Shown here one piece after another: positions 1 to 7,278 of a stretch of DNA of 64,000 bases. The stretch is from positions 1-64,000 of the forward strand of contig NZ_WXFG01000005.1 of assembly GCF_009881055.1 (NCBI RefSeq), given 5' to 3'. Positions within the stretch are counted from its first letter, which is position 1, and every line of letters begins with the position of its first letter. The notes under the pieces were generated by a model. It was not told the DNA's origin. It did not search any database and worked only from the letters and a program-made list of their open reading frames with translations. Source of the stretch: Peptoclostridium sp. (lineage in GTDB: Bacteria; Bacillota; Clostridia; Peptostreptococcales; Peptostreptococcaceae). The position numbers and the translations under genes were made by a program.

Positions 1-47
1 TAATGCTTTATCATTTGTCTGATTTGGTCTTTACTTAAAATTCCCAT
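1..47 (-). CDS. IS256-family (mutator-type) transposase, N-terminal fragment at window edge
   Basis: Only the first 15 residues or so are in the window (MGILSKDQIRQMIKH). They resemble the start of clostridial IS256-family transposases, which commonly open with a LSKDQI-R-IK pattern. An AGGAGGT ribosome site lies 13 bases upstream of the ATG, a rather long spacing with no better in-frame start. The DDE catalytic core would lie outside the window, so the family call rests on a short N-terminus and on the IS-end-like flank. Confidence 0.5.
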   Translation of the reverse strand, partial: MGILSKDQIRQMIKH

Positions 48-128
48 AGAAAAAGTGCGTACCTCCTTGAATGATAGTTTGATTATATCAATTCTAAGGA
101 AGATACACACTTTATTTTACACACTCAG
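1..128 (-). mobile_element. terminal part of an IS256-like insertion sequence
   Basis: The end of what looks like an IS256-family element runs off the left edge. It comprises the start of a transposase-like gene, a short untranslated leader with a strong ribosome site, and an outer end (about positions 100-128) which on the minus strand reads TGTGTAAAATAAAGTGTGT, a style typical of IS256-family ends as I recall them. It stops next to the short hairpin repeat at 128-155, whose outer left arm looks truncated, so the element may have inserted into that hairpin. Only one end is visible, so terminal inverted repeats and target duplication cannot be tested here. Confidence 0.5.
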
Positions 129-155
129 ACAAGAGAACCGTCCCCATGGTTTTTG
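128..155. repeat. short hairpin repeat with GGGACGGTTCT loop, degenerate copy 1
   Basis: This copy carries the loop AGAACCGTCCC. The left arm GACAAG is partly preserved and the right arm is altered (CATGG instead of CTTGT). It lies 12 bases downstream of the stop codon of the minus-strand gene at 167-607. Intact copy 3 is at 24437-24471 and copy 2 at 5694-5727. The neighbouring IS end probably interrupts the outer left arm. Confidence 0.6.
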
Positions 156-166
156 GTTTTACAGTA

Positions 167-607
167 TTAGTCAAGCACGTGAGGGGTTTCGTCGAATTCC
201 CTGTAGTCTTCCCTCTTGTCCTTTATTTCTTCATATACGCTCTCGAGCTCTGCCATGTGGCGCTCTGTGAGGCTCTGTATGATGGCTTCCATCTTTTCGT
301 CATCATCGTCCATTTTTAGCCTAACCGCCCACACAGGATTGAAAAATGACGTATCTTCCTCCGCGCTCACTATGTCTTCGCCCAGAGCTTCAATGTCGTA
401 GTAGTCAAAAACCGCAGAATACTCCCAATCCTCAAGATCTCTGTCTGTTGTTAGCTTTATGTCTATGACATAGCCATCTGCAGTTTTCTCGGCATGCACT
501 GCTCCTATGAGCTCTCCGCCTTTGTCAATCTTGTAGCTTGTTATCTCGTTTGTGAGCATTCCGGACTCCAGGTCCTTCTCCATGACTATAATTCTGAATG
601 GCTCCAT
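167..607 (-). CDS. DUF6762-like small acidic protein, function unknown
   Basis: A 146-residue soluble, acidic protein with no signal peptide or membrane segment. The N-terminal half is beta-rich by eye; the C-terminal third (about 105-140) is a charged helical stretch. It resembles the clostridial family I know as DUF6762, but no residue suggests an enzymatic function. The ATG follows AAAGGAG at good spacing. It is the second gene of a pair with the DUF1292 protein 11 bases upstream, and a short hairpin repeat follows its stop. Real gene with high confidence; family name with moderate confidence. Confidence 0.75.
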   Translation of the reverse strand: MEPFRIIVMEKDLESGMLTNEITSYKIDKGGELIGAVHAEKTADGYVIDIKLTTDRDLEDWEYSAVFDYYDIEALGEDIVSAEEDTSFFNPVWAVRLKMDDDDEKMEAIIQSLTERHMAELESVYEEIKDKREDYREFDETPHVLD

Positions 608-618
608 GTCTATCTCCT

Positions 619-864
619 TTATTCCTCGTCGAAGTACGATTCGTATTCTTCGACTACTCTTTCGAATTCATCCTCGTCTTCTATAGCCACGTATTTTTTT
701 CCATCTGGAGAGTCTATCACCTTATAAACGTAGGCGTCTTCCTCCTGGCCCACTGGCGCGAGTATCACATACTCGTTGCCGTCAAGTTCTATAGTCTCTA
801 TAAGCTCCAGCTCTATGTCGTTTCCTTCCTCATCCTGCACCTTTATTAGTTCCGCGTCTGTCAT
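619..864 (-). CDS. DUF1292 family protein (YrzB-like)
   Basis: An 81-residue, strongly acidic protein. The pattern of a DE-rich N-terminus, an ELIETIELDGNEYVIL strand pair, then VYKVIDSPDGKKY and an acidic helical tail is that of DUF1292 proteins, which in Firmicutes often sit near the yrzL/yrrK (ruvX) genes and have no established biochemical role. Here it is instead paired with a DUF6762-like gene. The ATG follows AAAGGAG with an 8-base spacer. The small size and acidity suggest a binding or regulatory protein, but nothing shows the partner. Confidence 0.8.
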   Translation of the reverse strand: MTDAELIKVQDEEGNDIELELIETIELDGNEYVILAPVGQEEDAYVYKVIDSPDGKKYVAIEDEDEFERVVEEYESYFDEE

Positions 865-950
865 TTTAAATTCTCCTTTCTCGCTTTCGTATTAAAAGCC
901 TCAAGTCGATTATAGCCATTATATGGCCCAATGTCCATTGCAATATAATT

Positions 951-1409
951 CTACTCCCGCTCGAGCAGCTTGAATGAGCCTTCCAAGTAAGAGCCCTCCC
1001 TGAATTCCAAAACTGCTATCTGGCATTTTTTGAACTCGACGCTCTCTCCCGTTATCGCCTTGACCCATTCACCAAGATAAGGCTCATGCCCAACTATTAT
1101 GAGGCAGTCCGTGCTCCCAGCCACCTTTATGTTAGCTATTAGGTCCTGCGCCGTGCCATCGGCTATAAAATCCATCTGCTGCACATATTTAATCCTGAGC
1201 TCTTCCTCGAGCACCAGGGCAGTCTGCCATGCCCTCGCATATGGGCTTGACCATATGTAGGTGTTGCCGCAGTGCTCTGTTATGACTTTCAGCTGCCTTG
1301 CAGCCTTTTCCGCCTGTTTGTAGCCCTTCTCCACAAGATTTCTCTTTGAATCGTCCTCTGCGCTTCCTCTCTCTTGGGCTTTTGCATGCCTTACTAGTAT
1401 TATCTTAAT
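951..1409 (-). CDS. sixA: SixA-type phosphohistidine phosphatase, probable AUU start
   Basis: Histidine phosphatase superfamily (branch 1) protein of about 152 residues. The catalytic RHA motif is in the first dozen residues (IILVRHAKA) and the second conserved histidine is in IIVGHEPYLGEW. Size and motif order match SixA, which removes phosphate from phosphohistidine on phosphorelay domains; the in vivo target here is unknown. The start is unusual: the only standard start in frame is a TTG at 1424 which itself overlaps a GGAGG (1422-1418), while an ATT at 1409-1407 lies 8 bases after that GGAGG and gives the family-typical N-terminus M-K-I-I-L-V-R-H. I therefore place the start at the ATT. 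The gene stands alone, with a hairpin terminator upstream closing the neighbouring small gene. Confidence 0.82.
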   Translation of the reverse strand: MKIILVRHAKAQERGSAEDDSKRNLVEKGYKQAEKAARQLKVITEHCGNTYIWSSPYARAWQTALVLEEELRIKYVQQMDFIADGTAQDLIANIKVAGSTDCLIIVGHEPYLGEWVKAITGESVEFKKCQIAVLEFREGSYLEGSFKLLERE

Positions 1410-1450
1410 AGCAACCGCCTCCAATCCCTTGCATTCTATATCTGTCGAAC

Positions 1451-1480
1451 AATAAAAAAAGCCTAGACAGGCTTTTTTTC
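1451..1480. terminator. bidirectional hairpin terminator
   Basis: An A-run, GCCT-AGAC-AGGC stem-loop and T-run of seven. It can work on either strand. On the minus strand the stop codon of the 46-residue gene lies inside the stem. Confidence 0.7.
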
Positions 1481-1603
1481 TTTTATGAGGTTAGTGTACT
1501 CTATTATCTGTTTGTCTATTTTATTCCTCATATTGTCGTATGTATTTTCGGTTTCCCTCTCACCCTGCAGCCTCTCTATAAGCTCTATTATCGAATTCCC
1601 CAT
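1463..1603 (-). CDS. small conserved-looking protein of 46 residues
   Basis: A short open frame starting MGNSIIELIERLQGERE and ending KEKKPV. It has an excellent ribosome site, AGGAGGT with a 7-base spacer. The sequence is hydrophilic, charged and almost certainly helical (E/R/K/I/L heptad-like spacing), with no membrane segment. Its stop codon falls inside the stem of the following terminator, which makes a compact independent transcription unit. I do not recognise the family; a small Spo0E-like or coiled-coil regulator would fit the size, but the Spo0E phosphatase signature is not visible. Confidence 0.6.
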   Translation of the reverse strand: MGNSIIELIERLQGERETENTYDNMRNKIDKQIIEYTNLIKEKKPV

Positions 1604-1999
1604 TTATACTACCTCCTGCGCCCCATAACCCCTAGTGTTGTATATATATCCTCGAACAGCCATTGCTGCCTGTAGCTCTTTATCATCATCAGATTACCAA
1701 TTTATTTATGGCATCTTTGAAAAGTCGAGCTGGCGTTTAGCTTATTTATATTTATCTCGAGGACTATACTCTTTTTATACCCAATCCATTCTAAATATCT
1801 CAGCGTTTTTACAAAATCTGTGTTGAAATGGTAAAAAGGGCCTCTGCATATCCCCTCAACACGAGATTAACCTAAAAAAACTCGGCGTTCAAGCATGTTT
1901 ACCTAAAGTTAATGCTGCTTAACCCTCTTTTAACCGTCGTTTCTGACAAACGCTGGGTACAATAAAGATGAGGGACAAACTTTTACAGGGAGTGATACT
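1604..1999. other. intergenic stretch without a recognisable gene
   Basis: About 400 AT-rich bases between two small genes. I see several TTAACC-like repeats around 1867-1940 and an inverted repeat CGTTT-CTGAC-AAACG near 1937-1952, just upstream of a TACAAT that could be a -10 box for the 24-residue gene. No convincing -35 box, RNA gene or riboswitch is visible. Confidence 0.4.
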
Positions 2000-2074
2000 A
2001 TGGAGCTCAACATATGCATAGACATTGAAAAATACGCGGACAGACTCATAAAAAAGGAACAGGAGATAGCTTAA
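2000..2074 (+). CDS. possible 24-residue microprotein ahead of a hairpin
   Basis: A tiny frame (MELNICIDIEKYADRLIKKE and four more residues) begins 5 bases after a GGGAGTG ribosome site. Its stop lies in the loop of the strong hairpin at 2051-2097, so the coding end and the terminator overlap. No gene follows on the same strand, so it is not a leader peptide for a downstream gene. Reality depends on conservation that cannot be checked here. Confidence 0.35.
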   Translation: MELNICIDIEKYADRLIKKEQEIA

Positions 2075-2097
2075 GATTGTCTCCGGTTCCTTTTTTG
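2051..2097. terminator. strong hairpin between convergent genes
   Basis: The arms AAGGAAC-GGAGA and TCTCC-GTTCCTT pair, followed by six T residues on the plus strand and preceded by an A-run. It serves both the plus-strand microprotein frame and the minus-strand exporter operon. Confidence 0.75.
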
Positions 2098-2105
2098 CTT
2101 CTGTT

Positions 2106-2894
2106 TTACTTGCGCTTTTCCTCGTATTTCTTGCAGTACTTGCAGTATATGGGGTATGCCTCCTGCCAGAAGCCCTCGTCGTTTATGGCATCCGTCGGGT
2201 AATCCTTTTGCACTCGGCCGTCCACTATCTCGACTATCCTGTCTGATTTGGAGGCTATCCTCCTGTCGTGGGTTACGACTATGAACGTCGTATGCAGCTC
2301 CCTGTTTATCTCTCTTAGCAGCTCGTATACCTGGCTTGTGGATTCAGTGTCGAGGTTGCCCGTGGGCTCGTCGGCGAGCACTATCGGCGGAGTGTTTATA
2401 AGCGAGCGCGCTATTGCCACCCTCTGCTGCTGGCCACCCGAAAGCTCCGCGGGCTTGCTGTCCATCTTTTCTGAAAGCCCTACCATTGAAAGGAGCTCCT
2501 TTGCCCGCCCTTTAAGCTTTGGCGAAGGGCTTTTGTTCATTATCCATGAGGGCATTAGCACGTTTTCAAGCGCTGTAAAGGCCGGCAGGAGATAGTGGAA
2601 CTGGAATATGAAGCCCAGGCTCCTGTTCCTGAAGTCTGAAAGCTCTACTTCGTTTAGCCGCGTTGTCTCCTTGCCGTCTATCGTGAGCTCTCCCGACGTC
2701 GGGCGGTCGAGGGCCCCTATTATGTTCAGGAGCGTGCTCTTGCCCGAGCCGGATGGGCCTATTATAGACATGAACTCGCCTTTTTTTATCTCCAGGTCTA
2801 TGTCAAACAGCACCTGGTTTCTAATTGTCTTGCCATAGACCTTAGTTATTTTACTTGCCTTCAGCATTATTTCGACAGGTGTTTTGTTATCCAT
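2106..2894 (-). CDS. ABC transporter ATP-binding protein, MacB/LolD type
   Basis: A 262-residue nucleotide-binding subunit. Walker A is GPSGSGKST, the Q-loop region is FQFHYLLPAF, the signature is LSGGQQQRVAIARS and Walker B is VLADEPTGNLD, followed by the H-loop VVTHDRR. The LADEPTGNLD form is typical of LolD/MacB/FtsE ATPases. After the usual end there is an extra tail with CKYCKKYEEKRK, two cysteines that could bind metal. It overlaps the permease gene upstream by 8 bases and is the last gene of an adaptor-permease-ATPase operon, so it most likely powers export of a lipid-like, peptide or antibiotic substrate. Confidence 0.9.
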   Translation of the reverse strand: MDNKTPVEIMLKASKITKVYGKTIRNQVLFDIDLEIKKGEFMSIIGPSGSGKSTLLNIIGALDRPTSGELTIDGKETTRLNEVELSDFRNRSLGFIFQFHYLLPAFTALENVLMPSWIMNKSPSPKLKGRAKELLSMVGLSEKMDSKPAELSGGQQQRVAIARSLINTPPIVLADEPTGNLDTESTSQVYELLREINRELHTTFIVVTHDRRIASKSDRIVEIVDGRVQKDYPTDAINDEGFWQEAYPIYCKYCKKYEEKRK

Positions 2895-4095
2895 TCCTTA
2901 TCACCTCTATCGGTTCCAGCCCCGCCGAGCGCCTTGCAGGTATAAGGGCTGACAGCGTACCTGTGACTAATGCTATTGCCGCTATCCCCGTGATTGCCAA
3001 GGGTCTTATTCTTATGGCAAAGGTCGGCTCTCCGCTTTGAAGTGAGGTTCCAAATATGAAGCCCTCTATAAGAATAATGCCCAGGACTATGCCTATCGCC
3101 GATCCCACTGTTCCAAGCAGCGCTCCCTGAAGCAGGAATACACGGGCTATGCTCCTTGGCCTCATGCCCATGGCCTTTAGTATGCCTATCTCCTTTGATT
3201 TTTGAACGACCGACACCGCAAGCACACTCGAAATGCCTAGAGCCACAGCCGCAACTACGAAGGCCTGTATTGTGTAGGACGAAGAGCTTTGGCTCCTTAG
3301 CGCAGTAAGCAGCGACGCGTTCTCGTCCTTCCAGTTATTGACGCTTGTGTCTGGCAACGACGCTGATATGTCCAGGGCTATCGCGTCAGCTGCAAACACG
3401 TCCTTAACTTGCAGCTCTATCTGCGAAACATAGTTTATCGATTCAAAGAGGCTTTGGGCTCTTTTTATGTCCATAAAGACAAGCCCTTCATTTAGCGCCT
3501 CGCTCTCAAGGTCGAAAATGCCTGATATAATAAAGTCAGAGCTCACGCCGGAGGGAAGCCTGATTGTCACACTGCCTCCGGCCTCGAGTCCGTATTCCTT
3601 TGCAAGCGATGTGCCTATAAGCACGTTACTGCCGCTCACATCGAATCGTCCTTCGCTTATTCTGTTTTTTATGTCGTATATCCTGTCGGCTCTTTCTATG
3701 GATACGCCCCTTATTGTTACCGGTGTGTTATCGCCTGATTTTGTCACAAATCCGCTTCCTGAAACTACCGGTGATACGGCTGTGAGGCTGTCGTTCTTGT
3801 CGAGCTGTTCAACTATCTGCTGATAATTCCTGAGCCTGGCTCTTTCCAACGGTATGTTCCCGCTTGTCGATATCGATATGCCGTCGCGCAGAGACGCCTG
3901 TCCATGCTTGGCTCCTGCTATAGTTATGTGCGGACTTGTACCTATAGTCCTGTTTATAAGGTCCTCCTGGAGGCTTGTTATCAGCGATCCCAGGAACACT
4001 TGGACTGCGACTCCCGCAGATATTCCAAGAAGTATGAGAATAGTCTGCATCCTGCCCTCTTTAAGGAATCTTATCCCTATTTTGAGCTCTAGCAT
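2887..4095 (-). CDS. ABC transporter permease, MacB/FtsX type
   Basis: A 402-residue permease. One N-terminal membrane segment (about 17-38) is followed by a large extracytoplasmic domain of the MacB core type (about 40-260), then three membrane segments in the C-terminal FtsX domain (about 275-390), which ends with the family-typical IPARRSAGLEPIEVIRNG. MacB-type permeases are mechanotransmitters that work with an adaptor rather than classical channels. The start codon follows the adaptor stop by 2 bases, so the two are translationally coupled. The substrate cannot be inferred. Confidence 0.88.
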   Translation of the reverse strand: MLELKIGIRFLKEGRMQTILILLGISAGVAVQVFLGSLITSLQEDLINRTIGTSPHITIAGAKHGQASLRDGISISTSGNIPLERARLRNYQQIVEQLDKNDSLTAVSPVVSGSGFVTKSGDNTPVTIRGVSIERADRIYDIKNRISEGRFDVSGSNVLIGTSLAKEYGLEAGGSVTIRLPSGVSSDFIISGIFDLESEALNEGLVFMDIKRAQSLFESINYVSQIELQVKDVFAADAIALDISASLPDTSVNNWKDENASLLTALRSQSSSSYTIQAFVVAAVALGISSVLAVSVVQKSKEIGILKAMGMRPRSIARVFLLQGALLGTVGSAIGIVLGIILIEGFIFGTSLQSGEPTFAIRIRPLAITGIAAIALVTGTLSALIPARRSAGLEPIEVIRNG

Positions 4096-4097
4096 GT

Positions 4098-5309
4098 CTA
4101 GTCCACCTGCCTTCCAAGGCTTACTCTCTGGCCATCCCGAAGACCTTTAGGAATTAGCACCTTGTCGCCCTGGGCTATTCCTTTTTCAACTATAAACTCG
4201 CCTTGAGACGAATCCTTGCTCATCTGGATTTCAGTCTTTATAGCCTTGCCAGACCTGTATACGAATGCATAGCTCCTGCCTCCATCTGATATGACGTATT
4301 CGCTTGGAAGGGCTATGACAGCCTTGTACTCACCGATTTTGATATCAGCATCAACAGTGAGGTCCCTAATTAGGGTTTCATCTTCTTCAAGTGGCTTTAT
4401 TCTTATTTCGACCGTGCCTGTTTCGCTTTCAACCGACGGGCTGATGTATTCAAGTCTTCCGTTTATCCTTTTTTCCGGATATGCCTTCGGCGATATTACA
4501 GCCTCCTGCCCGACTTTCAAAAGACCTAGGTCCTGCTCGTCTATCCTTATGCTCACATAATTGCTCTGCGTATTGCCCACTGTGAAAAGCAGCTGGCCGG
4601 CCTGGGCGAATTCGCCGTTTTCTGCCTGAGCATCTATTATTGTCCCCTCAATAGGCGTGGCGAGGGTATAGTCTTCGATTTGCCTTCTCAGCTGCGCAAT
4701 GTCGGATGTGCTCCTTTGCACCTGGGAAAGCTTTTCCTTCCTGAGGCTTCCGCCATCTGACAGGGCTCCAATTCGTATTCTCGCCTTTTCGAGCTCGGCT
4801 GCTAGTATATCAAGTCTGCTCTTGGAATTGTCTAGCTCCTGCTTTGAAATACCACCCATCTCATATAGCGATTTGACCCTCTCGTGTGCATCATATGCAG
4901 CCGAATATTCAAGGCTGGCCTTCTCGTAGTCCTTTGCGGCCAGAGGATAGTCGCTGTTTATCAGGTTTTCATAGCCTGCCCTTGCCAATGCGAGATCTGA
5001 CTGCGCCTTAGCAAGCTCCAGCTGTCTCTCACTCGAGTCGAGCACTGCAAGCACCTCTCCAGAAGATATGCGCTCACCTTCACTTTTTTTGATTTCCGTC
5101 AGGGTTCCCGAAACCTTGGCCCTTATTTCAGCCGTTTCCTCAAGCGCCACCCTGCCTGTACTGAGCAGAGTCCTGGCGTAGTCCTTAGCCTTTGCATCTA
5201 TATAGTCAACCTTTGCAGGGCGCGATAATAAAAAAAACGCTGCTGCCACCGCCAGCAGCACGGCGCCGATCAAGTAGATTTTTATTTTCCCCTCAAAATA
5301 ACTCTTCAT
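4098..5309 (-). CDS. HlyD/MacA-like efflux adaptor protein
   Basis: About 403 residues from an ATG preceded by GAGGTGAGG (5316-5324 region). Reading further upstream would add 37 residues without a ribosome site and run into a repeat. An N-terminal membrane anchor (IYLIGAVLLAVAAAFFLL) is followed by a split lipoyl/barrel-sandwich domain (SGTLTEIKKSEGERISSGEVL and the later TPIEGTIIDAQAENGEFAQ), a long helical hairpin (about 100-180), a beta-barrel and a membrane-proximal domain. This is the membrane-fusion-type partner of MacB-like permeases. In a Gram-positive it would reach into the cell wall rather than an outer-membrane channel. First gene of the three-gene exporter operon. Confidence 0.88.
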   Translation of the reverse strand: MKSYFEGKIKIYLIGAVLLAVAAAFFLLSRPAKVDYIDAKAKDYARTLLSTGRVALEETAEIRAKVSGTLTEIKKSEGERISSGEVLAVLDSSERQLELAKAQSDLALARAGYENLINSDYPLAAKDYEKASLEYSAAYDAHERVKSLYEMGGISKQELDNSKSRLDILAAELEKARIRIGALSDGGSLRKEKLSQVQRSTSDIAQLRRQIEDYTLATPIEGTIIDAQAENGEFAQAGQLLFTVGNTQSNYVSIRIDEQDLGLLKVGQEAVISPKAYPEKRINGRLEYISPSVESETGTVEIRIKPLEEDETLIRDLTVDADIKIGEYKAVIALPSEYVISDGGRSYAFVYRSGKAIKTEIQMSKDSSQGEFIVEKGIAQGDKVLIPKGLRDGQRVSLGRQVD

Positions 5310-5370
5310 GTGCCTCACCTCGATTCCATAGAGTTGATACAGGACATGATAACAGTGTCTCACTTTGAAT

Positions 5371-5690
5371 GTGAATCCAAATGAATAATTGCCCTTTAAA
5401 TTTCGTTTTGTGATTTCCAATTGGCTTATTCATTTGGATTCACACTTCGATATGCTGTTTTGACTGTATCTGTAGCTTGTCGACGGTTGAATACAAGAAA
5501 ACAGGAAAGGTCTGATTAGAGGCTGCTTTTGCAGATTTCCCGGCAAAATGCGATGCCATGGCCGCAGAATTTTGAGTGTCTGAGCGCAGCGAGTTCTCAA
5601 AATTCAAGAGCCGTGGTGAGCATGAGCCGTCTGGAAATCAAAAAGCAGCATCAAAGACCGCATGTTTCTTGTATTCCAGCACACTAACAC
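5371..5690. repeat. modular palindromic repeat, copy A
   Basis: This copy has two parts. First, a perfect 18-bp inverted repeat (5371-5388 with 5426-5443) encloses the segment CCTTTAAATTTCGTTTTGTG that is shared with copies B and D. Second, a long imperfect palindrome spans about 5488-5678; its outer arms contain GAATACAAGAAA and TTTCTTGTATTC and its centre is the core at 5567-5605. The core reads GAATTTTGAG, a 19-base loop with GAGCGCAGCGAG, then CTCAAAATTC. The same core recurs at 17165-17203, 20334-20372 and 24311-24347. No open frame is shared. It fills the space between the exporter operon and uvsE. Confidence 0.85.
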
Positions 5691-5693
5691 CTA

Positions 5694-5727
5694 TACAAGC
5701 CACGAGAACCGTCCCCTTGTCTTTTTG
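5694..5727. repeat. short hairpin repeat with GGGACGGTTCT loop, copy 2
   Basis: The loop AGAACCGTCCC and the right arm CTTGTCTTTTTG are intact; the left arm has decayed. It sits 2 bases past the stop codon of the minus-strand gene at 5730-6986, the same placement as copies at 128 and 24437. Confidence 0.7.
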
Positions 5728-5729
5728 TT

Positions 5730-6986
5730 TTAGTTGTTAAAGTAGTATGAGTCGCCAAGGTATGGCGCTGGATATTTGCCGCGAAGCTCCGAAAGGAAGT
5801 TCTTAACATAATCCAGGCCAATTTCACCGCATCTGAAGCCCTCAACCAGCCTTTTGAATTCTTCCTTTTCTTCACTCCCAGCCCGTTTCTTGAAGTATCC
5901 CCATACGTGCTCTGCGGCATTTGCAGCCTCGCCTGCGTGCAGCTCCATCTCCAGAGCCCTGTTTATCATTCCGAATATATACGCAGCTCCTGTCGCCCCT
6001 TGGGCTACTGTCACGCCTATCTCTTTGTAGGCTGCATACGATCTTTCCATGACAGCGTATTTGTAACGGGCCCACTCCCTCTGCAGTTCCCCCCTTGAGC
6101 CTCCAAGAAGCCCTATAATCCGCTCGGCCGATATGTTCTTGTCCTTGACCTCGAGCATTATGTCGGCGTCCGTGCCGCCCAGCTCCTCTAGAAATCCGAA
6201 AAACGGGGCAGCCTCGATCGTCTGCGAATGCGCTCCGCTCCTTTTTCCACGGTCCTGCTGAGAATAGTGGAGCTTTGGCTGCCCGTCTATGCTTTTCCAT
6301 GTCCTTGCGCACTCCCTCACAAGGGTCGCTTCAGCTTCGCCGCAGGAATTTATGGAGTTGTGAAGGTTGTCGAATATGACAGGCGCTCCCGTAGCATCGC
6401 TTATCTGGAGAACCTCGCATGCGTTGTAGTTTTTCTCGTCATTTTCTATTACCAGCCTTCTTTTTACGCTGTCAGGCAGTTTTTTGTAGTTCTCTATGAA
6501 TCTGTTTGATGCCGCCTCCTTGTCCCCGTATACTCCGCCTATGTGGAGCACTATCTTATGCTCGGCAGACGATGTTATGGAGTCCAGGACTCTGGCGTGG
6601 TATTCAAGCTCCCTTACGGCGCTCCTTACCACTTCCTCCCTGTTGGAGTTGAGCACCGTGTACTGCCCTGGATGCATTGAAACCCTCATGCCCTCGCCCT
6701 TTATTATGTCGGCGATACAACCGAGTTCCTCTTCGAACTCTCGATGCCACTCCAGCTTGTTGACCTCATGCGATCCGAAGGGTATCAAGTCTGAGCTTAT
6801 TCTAAAGAGCCTTATCCTTTTTTCACTGTTATATTCGAGTATCTTCCGCAACCCTGCAAGATTCGTCTCTATGAGCTCCCGCAGCCTCTCCGGAGTCGCG
6901 TTTTTCAGGAGGCAGCCCTTGCTTGTTGGCGCGTCTATTGAAAGATTTATGCAGGCATATCCTATTCTAATATTGACCATCTCCAT
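5730..6986 (-). CDS. uvsE: UV damage endonuclease (UvdE/UvsE)
   Basis: A 418-residue TIM-barrel endonuclease that nicks 5' of UV photoproducts and other helix-distorting lesions. Diagnostic stretches are RIGYACIN at the start, FRISSDLIPFGSH (about 63-75), RVSMHPGQYTVLNS (about 104-117) and VLHIGGVYGDK, with metal ligands among H110, H152 and later H/E residues (VIENDE, VIFDNLHN). It is about 100 residues longer than the compact Thermus enzyme; the C-terminal extra third is shared by many clostridial forms. ATG follows AGGAGAA with a 9-base gap. A single-gene unit between repeat-rich DNA and a gene-poor stretch, with no sporulation partner gene adjacent. Confidence 0.93.
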   Translation of the reverse strand: MEMVNIRIGYACINLSIDAPTSKGCLLKNATPERLRELIETNLAGLRKILEYNSEKRIRLFRISSDLIPFGSHEVNKLEWHREFEEELGCIADIIKGEGMRVSMHPGQYTVLNSNREEVVRSAVRELEYHARVLDSITSSAEHKIVLHIGGVYGDKEAASNRFIENYKKLPDSVKRRLVIENDEKNYNACEVLQISDATGAPVIFDNLHNSINSCGEAEATLVRECARTWKSIDGQPKLHYSQQDRGKRSGAHSQTIEAAPFFGFLEELGGTDADIMLEVKDKNISAERIIGLLGGSRGELQREWARYKYAVMERSYAAYKEIGVTVAQGATGAAYIFGMINRALEMELHAGEAANAAEHVWGYFKKRAGSEEKEEFKRLVEGFRCGEIGLDYVKNFLSELRGKYPAPYLGDSYYFNN

Positions 6987-7278
6987 TTCTAATATTTCTC
7001 CTATATATCTGTTTCTAACTATTTATATACCCACAACAGCCAATGCTAGCAGATTATATCCATCAAAATAATTTGAACAGAGGTGCGGATTTTGGACAAA
7101 GCAGTCAAATTAAACAAAATACTCTCGCAAGCGGAAATCCATACAGATCAAAAACTATCCAAGAGCAATTATACTATACAGTGCATGCCAAGCTGACAAA
7201 AAAAGCTGCCGACCGCCGGATTGCATTGATTGCGCCCAGCTGTCTGCAGCTCTGTATACTAGTCCTATACTTTAATTG
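6987..7278. other. intergenic stretch, nothing recognised
   Basis: About 290 bases hold no supported gene. A long plus-strand open frame starting here runs antisense through the threonine aldolase gene and is a composition artefact. No terminator with a T-run follows the aldolase stop at 7279. Confidence 0.4.

Noticed and set aside
5310..5420. N-terminal extension of the efflux adaptor
   Set aside because: The extra 37 residues lie in the repeat flank, have no ribosome site and would put a polar segment before the membrane anchor.
5371..5690. CRISPR array in the repeat regions
   Set aside because: The repeats are few, long, palindromic and scattered, with no regular spacers and no cas genes in the window.
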